Origin: Suillus spraguei
Lineage: Eukaryota > Basidiomycota > Agaricomycetes > Boletales > Suillaceae
DNA: 64,000 nucleotides
NCBI GenBank assembly: GCA_016800925.1
Contig: JABCPU010000293.1
Location: 21,278 to 85,277, forward strand
Reading direction: 5' to 3'
The position numbers and the translations under genes are program-made. Shown one piece after another: positions 11,881 through 20,944 of this stretch. Every line of letters starts with the position of its first letter. Within the stretch, counting starts at the first letter, position 1. The notes beneath the pieces are model-generated. The model was not told the DNA's origin. It saw nothing but the letters and a program-made list of their open reading frames with translations, and did no database searches.

Positions 11881-12109
11881 TTGTAGACTGTTGGCTCTGA
11901 GAGCAGGTGACCACCAACTTCACTGAATCGCTTGGTTTTTTCGCTGGTCGTCTGCGTTCGATTTTTCTGATCGGTTTTGTCGCTTGGACCATGTCAATAG
12001 CTTGCTTCGTTGTTGAGATAAAAATCGATCTTTGTAGGACTACTTTTCGAAAACAAATGCACGCTTTTTTGGAAAATACCGCCGGCCTCTCTTATTATGC
12101 AAACTGCTG
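11881..12109 (-). repeat. Right terminal inverted repeat of the Tc1/mariner element
   Basis: It is the reverse complement of 10625-10852 with a few substitutions and short indels (for example GGCCGGCGGTATTT against GGCCGGTATTT). It ends GCAAACTGCTG followed by the TA duplicate. A second, diverged partial copy of its central part lies just inside, at about 11785-11880. Confidence 0.9.
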
Positions 12110-12111
12110 TA

Positions 12112-12464
12112 ATGTAAAGTTAACCGCCGGAAGTGACCGCGTTGTGTCACAGCTCAGCGTGTCTGTTCAACAAGTCATACCATGTAAATACCTCTGTGTT
12201 TGGCCTTGCGCCAGATGATCCGAAGTCAGCTCTGAGAAGACCCCGGAACAGCCAGCTACTCAAGGCCGTTTGCGCCCTTGGGATCAACTAGAGAAAATGA
12301 AAATCGGACGATATCTTATTCTCCCTCGAGGCGATAAACGAGCTTTGTATTTTACTAACTCGCCCTGTTTAGGACTTGGCAACTGGGTTTGTTCCTCCTG
12401 CTAATTCCCAAGCGAACCATAGATTGTATTCAGTCTAAGCTCAAAACGGCGCGGTAATTAATAC
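12112..12464. other. Upstream DNA displaced from the Kelch gene; no gene seen
   Basis: This 350-bp stretch follows the right TA of the transposon and probably was the promoter-side DNA of the Kelch gene before the insertion. It is AT/GC mixed, holds no convincing frame, and ends where homology between the two glutamine-synthetase-like copies begins. Confidence 0.4.
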
Positions 12465-14487
12465 CGCAGCAACTAGCCACAACTTGAACGGCATTTTCCT
12501 ACGGAGCCTTGCGGTTATGACTCAATGCCCGAGTGCGTAGTTATACGCGCATTGCAATTAACTCCGTTGCAATCTGCAATGATGTCCAACTCGCCTCAAT
12601 ATGCACCTTACTCACCCCAGACAATCCAAGTTCACACCATTCCGGTCCAATCCCTTTCACTGTACAACATTCACTCCGTGCGCATTACCTGGGTTAATCT
12701 AGCGAACACTATTGGCATCCGCGTTGTCCCTCTCGATTCCTTCCAGCGCCTCCTCGCGTCCTCCAGACCGGGTATAACCATCGCCCAATGTGTCTTCGGC
12801 TTCGTAATTAACAGGAACGCATCTGGATTTGGGCCTGTAGGGGAGTACCTGTTTGTCGTGGACTTGGCATCCATAAGGTTGTGTTCCTACGCACCGGGAC
12901 ATGTAAGTATCATGGGCTGGTTCCAGGACAAGGTCCCTGCTCCAGGTCGTGTCCTTGGACCGGTGTGCCCCTGTGTCCACGATCAACGCTGAATCGTATT
13001 GTCGAGTGCGTCCTCTCTGACACCCGTTGAATGTGCACTCACTTGGACATTCAGCACCGCCAAATCTTACAATGCCGCATTTCTTGTTGGATTTGAGACC
13101 GAATTCATTCTCCTCAAAAGCACTAATCCGATCGAGGCTGTCAATCCACACGGGTGGAACAGCACGCGAGCGCTACCTTCTGGAACCAAGGAGACAGAAG
13201 TGATCGAGGAGATCGCACGTGGGATCATCGATAGCGGAATCGAACTGATGATGTATCATTCTGAAGCGGCGCCGGGGCAGGTTCGTGTACCCGACTCTTT
13301 TTCTTTCTGTATGCTACGCGGTACTACAACATGCTAGTACGAGATCGTGACGGGTCCACTCCCGCCTCTTGAAGCTGCTGATGCCCTCGTGCACACGCGG
13401 GAGACGATTACCAACGTGGCAACCAAACACGGATTTCGTGCAACCTTCGCACCAAAGTTACATGTGGATTACCGTACGTGTCTGTTCCACACTGTAGTCG
13501 ATCATTTTTCTGCCAATATATTTACACCCTACCTTCTCTGATTCACGCTCTCATATAGCCGGCAGTGCAGCTCACACTCACATCTCCGTGCACCCTATCG
13601 ATTCCAAGCGCCCTTCAGAACTTCAAACTCTGAGCCAATCGCCAGCGGGCACATCAGGCAATCTTATTACCCCTCTGGAAAGCGTCTTCCTTGCTGGTGT
13701 ACTCAGACATCTGCGAGCTTCCTGTGCGTTCACGCTCCCCCTACGTGCCTCCTATGCACGCATGCATGATGGAATCTGGAGCGGCGGAACATGGGTCGGA
13801 TGGGGAAGGGATAACCGTGAGGTGCCCATACGCTTGTGTGTTCCTGCTGCGTCTATAGACCCAAAGCCCGCGACCAACGTTCCCTCGAAGAACCACTTCG
13901 AAATAAGATGTATGGATGGCACGTCTTCCCCTTACCTCGTTCTCGCCAGCTTCATCGGCTCTGGGCTACTTGGTATCCAGTCTCAATTACCGCTCGTAGA
14001 GCAAGATTGTGGCACGCCCGCTGCGCTGATGACTGAGGCAGAAAGAGAGACGGCGGGGATTACACGGCGGATGCCGATGTCTTGGGAGGAGGCGAGGGCC
14101 GCGCTGGCGGCAGATGAAGGCATGAAGGGCATTCTTGGAGACCTTGTAGACGGATTCTTATCGGTGGGGGAGGTGAGTCATTTAACTACTCGTCCTATTG
14201 TGTTGTATTTGTTCTGCTGTATTATGATTATGTCCGCGGTACTGATTTATTGTTGTTTTCAGACACTGGATGAGCTTTTACACTCCCCGACGAATGAGGC
14301 GGAGAGAGTACAGTTGCTTGTCGAGTATTATTAAGATGAGATGGCAGGCCTTCAGGCTTTCTCGATGGTTTCTAGTTTAGATAGGTTGGGCAACTTGAAC
14401 ACACGATTCACTTGCTGATACCAGTATCCTAAGAATGATATTTTCAAGTTTCAAAAATGCCAAGATCTTCACAGCCTTTTTACTCGC
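12465..14487 (+). repeat. Inverted segmental duplication, arm A
   Basis: About 2.0 kb, including upstream sequence (CGGCATTTTCCTA...), the whole GS-like gene and about 150 bp beyond its stop, matches the reverse complement of 28705-30760. Exons are highly similar; flanks diverge more. The arms lie about 14 kb apart and enclose the ULD gene and the copia/Gypsy-1 block. Confidence 0.85.
12579..14334 (+). pseudogene. Glutamine synthetase-like (FluG-type) protein, copy A, one frameshift
   Basis: The family ligates ammonia or amines to gamma-carboxyl groups using ATP. The start is ATGATGTCC at 12579/12582 (MSNSPQYAPY). Visible parts are VRITWVNLANTIGIRV, GEYLFVVDLASIRL, YAPGHVSIMGWFQ, FLVGFETEFILLKSTNP, a short exon YE-IVTGPLPPLEAADALV, ATFAPKLHVD, then AHTHISVHP, RMHDGIWSGGTWVGWGRDNR and HFEIRCMDGTSSPY. 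These cover the GS catalytic domain, including the His pair, the Arg-rich ATP loop and the metal-binding Glu. Introns are 50-90 nt. After GRVLG, near 12960, one base is missing relative to copy B, giving an early stop at 12990. A frameshift or a consensus error would explain this. The remaining exons are open to TAA at 14332-14334. Confidence 0.85.
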
Positions 14488-15076
14488 ATTCTCATTCAAT
14501 TCTTTTCGCAGCTGATTTACATATAGTATTTTGTACAGATCACAGGGTACACGAGGCTTGTATATCATGCTGTGTTGTGCACAGCGTATAAACTTGGTAC
14601 CACCTTACCTGTATTCCCTCTTACCATTATCCTTCGACCCATTTGATCAAAATGCCCCTTCAGCGGGTCAAAGATTGTGTCAAGGATTTCGTCAAAGATC
14701 TGGGCGAGGTCTTCGCAGTTCGTTTGAAGCGCCCCCCAAAAAACGGACCCAGACAATGTAGCTCGACAGCCACCAATCATGACACGGTGGCTCAATCCAT
14801 GGACAAAACCCTAGCGCCTTTCCCTTTCCTTTACCAACTCTCTCTTCAGATTCATCGCCAGTACACTCTGCGAGCAGCAGGGAACCAGGTTTTGAATCCT
14901 CCACCAATGTTCCAGCCGTTAGACACTCCGGGGGGTTATCTCTTGCCTGCGAAGCTTCGGACATCGTTCAGTTAGCACTGCCCCTGGTACAGGCTGTTGC
15001 AAGTGGAATTCCACTTGTTGGTGCTCCGATGCAAGCGGCTATTGGTGGATTATTGACAGGCCTTCAAGCTATAGAT

Positions 15077-15372
15077 GTGAGAGCCTGTATCACTCCCAGC
15101 ACATTGTTGAGTTGCACGCAAGTCTCGGACACGTTCTGCGAAGTAATAATACCAACTTAGGTTTTACAGTGAACCCGCTGACAAACGCATAGTGTACTCC
15201 TACAGAAAAATACCTCCTTATATATGCCAGTCAACGCTAAAACCATGCTGCCGACGCCCGGTAATATTGCGCCATTGATGCGCCATTGATCCCGAAGATT
15301 CCCGATAAGTGTCGAGCTCGTACCTCGACCCCTGATAATCCAACACACATTTCTTGATTTAAAGGCACTACA
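15077..15372 (+). other. Unusually long intron of the ULD gene
   Basis: The intron runs from GTGAGAGCC to GGCACTACAG and is 296 nt, against 50-60 nt for its neighbours. It may contain an insertion between about 15125 and 15340. Its ends splice ATA-GAT onto AGA-CGT in phase. No coding sequence was found in it. Confidence 0.55.
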
Positions 15373-16768
15373 GAGACGTAGCCAGAATCAGGCGGACCTC
15401 AATAGCCTGACCTTACGACTCGATCGATTCAGCCGCGAATTGTGCAACGCCTCGTCTGCCTCGGATCCTGTTGAACAGTCTCGAAGAGATTCTTTTGTTA
15501 GGTATCCACGTCATCAGTGTATGCTTGGATTCGCCTGACATCGAGTCGTACTTAGAATGCTGCAAGACACTTCAGCGCAAGTAACAACATTACGTGATCG
15601 TTGTCTTGCGTCCATACCCGTTACACAGGCTATCGCTGGGTGCTTTGTCGAAATTGATCGCTATCTGGCGGAGTATTTGGTTGTTTCCTATTCTCTAACG
15701 AAGCTTTGCATTACACTTCTGCTTGAACAGTGGTCGTCCCAGATGCAAAGTCAACGTGACATATGCGAAATCCTGGTAGTTCTGCAGAGGGAGCGGGATG
15801 ATCGTCAGAACATCTCGGTGATGATCCAAAGTTTTGTCACCCGCGGACAATCCTCTGTGGAACCGACTGCATCGCAATCAGTCGGAACTGCTACACGTGG
15901 ATGTATAACACTAATAGACATAACAGGTCACCAGCATCCAATATCGGTAAACTTCTGCACCTCATTTGAGGTACGTTTCACAAGTGAAAATCTATGTTAG
16001 CAAAGCATATTCATTGAATCATCTTTAGCAATTCAATGATATGCTCAAAGCTCTATTCGAATGCAACTCAATTGAAGCTCGAATTCAGAGACAGTGTATG
16101 GAGAGCGGACAGTACGATTTGTGCATTGACGAAGGCACGCAAGTAACTCGACTTACAAGTAATGAATGGCCAAGATTTGAAGTGGATGCGAAGGTTGTTA
16201 TGAGGATCCTCATTCAACAGCAGATGTCACCATCCTCTGGAGTGTCCTACAGATGCTCCTGCGGGGTGGTGAATACCCTTGGTGTTGGGCCTATCATGTA
16301 TTCGTTTGAACGACAGGTTAGTTCCTTGATTGATTGGTGAGTATGCTTCAAATTTTCTGAGTACTGACTACGTCTAACAATCGGCAGTCGAGAGTGTGGA
16401 CGACGATTTCAGGTTTCCCGTGTATCTTGCCGTGAAAAGCAAAGTACTATTGTTCGATCGTCTGATATTGACTCTCTTGTGATACGAGGCTAACGAGGGC
16501 AGGAGAAAGGGTCTAGAAGAACAAGGTACGATCTCAGTTTCTCGAAGAAGAAGTGAGATGTTTCTACGCGACGGCGCTGGACTTTATAGTAAGTGAAAAA
16601 GGAAACGAAAATTTAGACATAACTCGTTGACATATATTGTAGATGCTCGGCCGACGTCAGCGCGCTCGATCCCAGTGGCCTATTGTGGCTTGCGCTCGAA
16701 CCACGTTCCTCAGCTTCTCCCCCTCGTGCCTTGCTTCTCGGATTCTTCGGCCATTCACTTCTCTTCTC

Positions 16769-16792
16769 CTTCTGGTGCGTCAGACTTCAACA
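16769..16792 (+). repeat. 24-nt direct repeat at left edge of the transposon block
   Basis: The sequence runs CTTCTGGTGCGTC-A-GACTTCAACA. The same 24 nt with one mismatch (G for A) lies at 27720-27743. The left copy is in the ULD reading frame (SGASDFN), and the right copy directly precedes the probable ULD 3' end. Confidence 0.75.
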
Positions 16793-18915
16793 CTCCCTCG
16801 AGCGCATGCCAGACCCATGTGGGTGCGCAACTTTTGAAGTCGAGGCTGGGCAAGCGCCTTTGTGAAGGCATCGGCGACGTTATCGTCTGTCGGACAGTAA
16901 AGGAGTTCGAAGGTACCGTTCTTGACATGCGAACGCACGAAATGGTAGCGCAAGTCGATATGTTTCGTTCTCGACTGGAATTTGCCGGTGGATGCTAAGG
17001 CTATGGCTGCCTGGTTGTCGCAGAAGATGGGAGTGGGGAGAGCGGGTGGCTCGTAGAGCTCGCTGATGAGTAACTGGAGGTATAGTACTTCCCTCGCTAC
17101 ACTCGTTAGGGCAATGTACTCAGCTTCTGCTGTAGATAGGGCAATTAGCGGCTGCTTGCGTGCGCTCCACGATACCGGGCCTCCGTTTAGCATGACGATA
17201 TACCCTGACATTGAATGTCTATGGGGTTGCGATGCCCAGTCGGCATCTACGAAAGCTTCTATGCCTGCGTCCGTCGAGCCCAGGGTAAGCTCAAAATTGG
17301 CCGGCCCCTTTAGGTACCTTAAGGCTCGTTTGGTGGCCTCCCAATGGGGCCGACCAGGGTTGCGCATGAACTGGGATAGGGTGGCAACAGCGAAGGCAAT
17401 ATCGGGTCGTGTACTTGTGGCGGCATACATCAGGGAGCCAATAGCTCTCTGGTAAGGTACGTCATGCATTGCCTGGAGCTCGGTGACCATACCTGGGGAT
17501 TGGTCTACTGACAGCATGACTCCAGGCTCCATTGGGGTCTGCGCACTCTTTGCATTGCCCAAGTAGAATCTTTCGACAATCGTGTCGACGTAGGCCTTTT
17601 GAGATAGAGTCAGGGTACGTGGCCTCCGGTACGCTGTCCCTGGTCACCTTCAGGCCTAACAGCCAGTTCAGCTCGCCTAGGTCAGATATCTCGAAGTATT
17701 CAAGCAATTGCGACTTGAACCTGTGGATATGCGATATGTGGTTGGCAGTGACAGCTATGTCATCGACTGACACAGTGATGACAACATGCTCCTTGGGGGT
17801 CCATTTGAAGTATACTGCTTGGTCCACCCTTGACCTACTGAATCCCAGCTTCAGGAAGACGCCTGCCAGCTCTTCTGCCCATTCATACCCAGCTTGCTTT
17901 AGCCCAGGTAAGCTCCACTTGAGCTTCAACACCTTTCCTTGCTGACCCTCTTTAAGATAACCAGGTGGGGCTCTCATATAAATGTCCTCCTGGACGTCTG
18001 CATAGAGGTAAGCACTCTTGATATCTACCTGGTGAATCTCCCAGCCTTGCTGAGCGGCCATTGTTAGGACAGCATGTATAGTGCTCATATTGGCCATTGG
18101 CGCGAACATCTTGAAATAGTCGACCCCATATTCTTGGCGCTGGCCATTGGCAACTAAACAGGCATGCAACTTGAGTTTCTTGCCATCAGGGCCACATTTC
18201 GTAGCAAGGACAAAATGACAGGGTATTATGTTCACTCCTTGAGGTGCATCGACAATTTCCCAAGTTCCTAGCTTCTCCAGCTGACTATTTTGTAGTCTAG
18301 TGCCTCTTGCCATTCAATACTGTCTGGTCCATTGAGGGCCTGTTGCAGGGTAGGCTCTGGCTGGGCTGCTGCTAGTGCAAGGTGAATATGGGCTTCTTCA
18401 TCTAAGAGGTTGAGTGCTGATGCTTCCTGAAGGGTTTCATAAGCAATGGCAGTTCTCTCTCCCTGGTGTAGATGGGAGTAATACCCAGGAGCTGGTCTTG
18501 CTCTTGTGGTACGAGGTTCTGGGGTAGGTGTTGCTGTGATGGGCTGGGCAATACTAGGTGCATCAAGTTTGCTGTTCTGGACATTGTTGTTGTTGTTATT
18601 GTTGCTGTTACTGATTGATGCACCTTCGGACTCCCCCTTGTCCAGGACATCCCTAGCAATGATGACATCTGGTGGCACAAATGCCACATTGCGTTCAATG
18701 GAGACATGTCTCCTTGCTGGCCAGTAGACTCAGTATGACTTACTCTTACCATCAACCCCCACAAACACAGCCTCCTCTGCCCTTGCCTCAAGTTTTCCAG
18801 CAGTTGGCCAGTGGACATAGATGGTGGTACCAAATTCATGTGCCATCGAGAGGTCAGGCGTCCTCTTGTGGATCAGCTCATAGGGAGTGTGACTGGGGAT
18901 CGCCCTTGAAGGTAA
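16793..18915 (-). mobile_element. Truncated Ty1/copia retrotransposon
   Basis: Only the 3' two thirds of pol remain, on the minus strand. The right edge (18915) coincides with the Gypsy-1 LTR and copia does not resume beyond Gypsy-1, so gag, protease and the integrase core are missing. At the left end, the purine run CTCGAGGGAG precedes TGTTGAAG, the usual PPT/LTR arrangement of copia elements, yet the downstream sequence reads as the host ULD exon and no matching 5' LTR was found. The element is defective. Confidence 0.85.
16793..18915 (-). pseudogene. Copia pol remnant: integrase C-terminus, reverse transcriptase, RNase H
   Basis: From the right: an integrase C-terminal segment (SRAIPSHTPYELIHKRTPDL, WPTAGKLEARAEEAVFVG), an Asn-repeat linker (18570-18615 region), then RT starting at about 18310 (LEKLGTWEIVDAPQG, HQVDIKSAYLYADVQEDIYM, SLPGLKQAGYEW). 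The RT active box reads ITVSVDDIAVT where copia elements normally have YVDD. RNase H/C-terminal sequence is complete (RAIGSLMYAATSTRPDIAFA, AFVDADWASQPHR, PLIALSTAEAEYIALT, KHIDLRYHFVRS, DAFTKAL). Frame breaks occur near 18290 and near 17575 and an in-frame stop near 18730. It is nonfunctional. Confidence 0.9.
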
Positions 18916-19392
18916 TGTTACGAACTGGGGTGGCATCACCAGCAACAGTGAAAAGACACAGATGGTCTGCTGGGAAGTTCTACGATGTCCAGAAGAGGAC
19001 AAAGTGAAAGTACAAGGAACGCGTTCCGAGTACGATCAAGGGTCTGGCCTCAAGGACAAGTCCGAGAGGTTCTACAAGAATAGAGACTAAGGCTAAGGAG
19101 TGCTTAGACTTAGAGACGATTCAAGACAACTTAGGTTGGAGACCTAAGCGAAGGAGATTCCAGGTAAAACCCAGTAAGATTAAAGTAAAGAATCTACTAC
19201 TACAAGTACACTGTGCTTAAATAGGCCAATATGTGCGCACAGACCAAGTAACTGTGAGAACGTAACTGCGTATCCTAATAAGGAAGGCATATGTTGTACA
19301 GATGCGTTGAGCATATGAGTCAGAGTCATGTGACATGATATACAAGTAAGGAAACAAAGGGAAAATGAATAGGGGCACATACAACTGTAACA
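18916..19392 (-). repeat. Gypsy-1 3' LTR (left)
   Basis: 477 bp, TGTTACGAAC to ACTGTAACA on the plus strand, with short inverted ends TGTTAC/GTAACA. On the sense (minus) strand it contains CCTATTTAAGCACAG, a TATA-like box, then ACTTTAATCTTAC, whose first 11 nt pair with the PBS of the element. Confidence 0.95.
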
Positions 19393-19408
19393 TTACCCCC
19401 ATATTATA
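19393..19408 (-). promoter_or_regulatory. Polypurine tract of Gypsy-1
   Basis: The sense sequence just before the 3' LTR is ATATGGGGGTAA, a purine run expected to prime plus-strand DNA. Gypsy-2 has AACAGGGTAA at the same place (44143-44152). Confidence 0.6.
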
Positions 19409-19425
19409 TTGGAAGTCACCGACTT

Positions 19426-20890
19426 TCAAACATCTCTGTTGTCGTCGTAGACGGGATCGTAGTCATCATAGTTGGCGACATCTTCATCAGCGGCACTTCC
19501 TCCTAGCATATAAGCCGCTTCCTCTTCTGCTACAGTCCTTGCCCGTCGACCTTCTTTTCATCGTCGACGGTTAATAAGATACTGTTCCCACCTATGCAGT
19601 GCATCATAAAATCCATCATCCTTCCAGGTAAGCGTAAACGGAGGTTCCCCACAACGTTGAGGGCAGTAAAGGGAAAGATGGGTAGGGGCATGGCATAGGC
19701 AGATTTGGCACTGATAGTCGAGACAATTCTTTTGCCGATGTCCGACGATACCACAGAGTCGGCATTTCATGTTTTCATCGGTGTTAGAAGTGGACATATG
19801 TAATGGTGATGGTGAGATGACGGGTTTAGGACTGGCGGATCTAGCACGCTTCTTCCCTTTCTGTGTGTCATGCGTTTTAAAGCGAAGGCATTGTCCATCG
19901 AAGCTGTGCCTGTTGCTTGTTTGTTAACCTGTACGCAGATGCAGGGAGGTCGGGAGTGGTTCCTCGTTCAGCAGCCACAAGAAGTTCGTCGGAAGAAGAG
20001 GAAGAGGTGATACCGAAGTCTTTTACTAAGACTGGCGAGACAGGATCCATTGGACCGAACAATGACGGAATGGACATAGGAGGGTGGATGTGTAGATCAC
20101 GAAGTCGGGGGCCGAGCGTTATCAGCTCAGTGACAGGGATTCCTAGTAGTTTTGCAGCCTCACACTGCTCTTCCGTGCAAGGTTCATACAGCCACGCGGG
20201 ATGCTCATGAGAGGTTACAATGAGAGGTGATGAAGTCGACTGTTCGACGGGGATGGGGTTCGAGGAGAAGCGAGGTCGACTTGCGTTTGCTGTAAATCTG
20301 TGATAGCTTCTTCCACTAGGTTTCTGGCTGCTCGGTTTCAGTGACTGATTGCTGGATGGTTTCGACGACTGCATTGGTGAGCTGCCCAATCTCCTGGACA
20401 GCAGTGCATAAGCCAGCAAGGGCGTTAACACTAGAATACATGCGCGAAGCAGGGGGTGCTGGAATAGGAAGTGGCGCATCTTCCTGCGAAGAGGGAGGTT
20501 GAGCAACACCTGCTCGACGTTCGGCCATGATGTGAATAGCTTCTTCAACATCGCTTTTAAAAGAATTGGGAAGCAACAACATAGCATAAGAACGAATGCG
20601 TTTTTGAAGATGTAAGAAGCGTTGACGATATGTAGCATCTGTGGTTTCATTGGCTGTAGCTTCAATGAGGGCAGCAGTACGGATAATGTTGACGAGGAGG
20701 AGGGCCGGGAAGGCACCTCTTTCTGTGAGGATTCTTTCAACTTCAAGGGCATGTCCTTCACATAGAAGGGCAGCTTCAATGTAGGAAGTGTTGTCGATTT
20801 CGGTGGTAAGGGATCCATAGTTTCGGCATCAGAGTCGGAGTCATTGGTGGCAATGGTGATGGGGGTGATATAAGCAGTGGGGAAAGACAT
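19426..20890 (-). CDS. Gypsy-1 ORF3: extra zinc-knuckle protein downstream of pol
   Basis: This frame begins 55 bp after the pol stop (start 20890, MSFPTAYITPITIATNDSDS) and ends at 19426. About 480 residues are inferred, with one single-base shift near 19885. The N-terminal part has helices with YVKDMPLKLKESS, and the middle has EEQCEAAKLLGIPVTELI and GPRLRDLHIHPPM. The C-terminus holds a classical knuckle CRLCGIVGHRQKNC (CX2CX4HX4C) followed by a second Cys/His cluster (CQICLCHAPTHLSLYC), then FTLTWKDDGFYDALHRWEQY and AADEDVANYDDYDP. Gypsy-2 retains a parallel ORF with the same parts, so it is a component of this lineage. A nucleic-acid-binding, Gag-like or assembly role is an inference. 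Confidence 0.75.
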
Positions 20891-20944
20891 TTCAATGGTG
20901 ATAGTTGATCAAGTGCTAGTGCGAGTTGATTGACTGAAGGATGA

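Larger units (their letters stand above)
10625..12109 (+). mobile_element. Decayed Tc1/mariner-type DNA transposon with long inverted repeats
   Basis: The 1485-bp element is bounded by TA dinucleotides (10623-10624 and 12110-12111), the target duplication of the Tc1/mariner superfamily. Its ends begin CAGCAGTTTGCATAATAAG and form inverted repeats of about 228 bp that are over 90 percent identical by eye. Inside, a degenerate transposase reads left to right. The 3' part of the transposase is replaced by a sequence that reads, on the other strand, as an AT-hook peptide. The right inner end carries an extra diverged duplicate of part of the TIR (about 11785-11905). The insertion separates the Kelch ATG from its original upstream DNA. 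Confidence 0.9.
14652..16792 (+). pseudogene. Fungal ubiquitin-like-domain (ULD) protein, 5' and central part, interrupted by transposons
   Basis: Exon 1 (start 14652, MPLQRVKDCVKDF) has a Ser-rich linker that needs a one-base shift at the A4C3 run near 14811, then the helix-prone SDIVQLALPLVQAVASGIP, AAIGGLLTGLQAID. Splice sites fit 15077-15372, 15502-15555, 15680-15730, 15971-16028 and 16337-16387, all in phase. The ULD follows: ITLIDITGHQHPISV, SFEQFNDMLKALFE, QYDLCIDEGTQVTRL, RCSCGVVNTL and DCRECGRRFQVSR, with two Cys pairs that could bind zinc. A TAA occurs at 16491-16493, but an open frame (RRKGLEEQGTISVSRRRSE, intron near 16591-16642, then NARPTSARS to SSPSGASDFN) looks like the natural C-terminal exons. 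It stops where copia sequence begins. Such proteins resemble N-terminal modules of fungal NLR-like genes; the function is unknown. Confidence 0.7.

Noticed and set aside
20316..20582. Separate gene on the Gypsy-1 ORF3 minus strand
   Set aside because: It is an overlapping frame of ORF3 caused by a single-base shift and not an independent gene.
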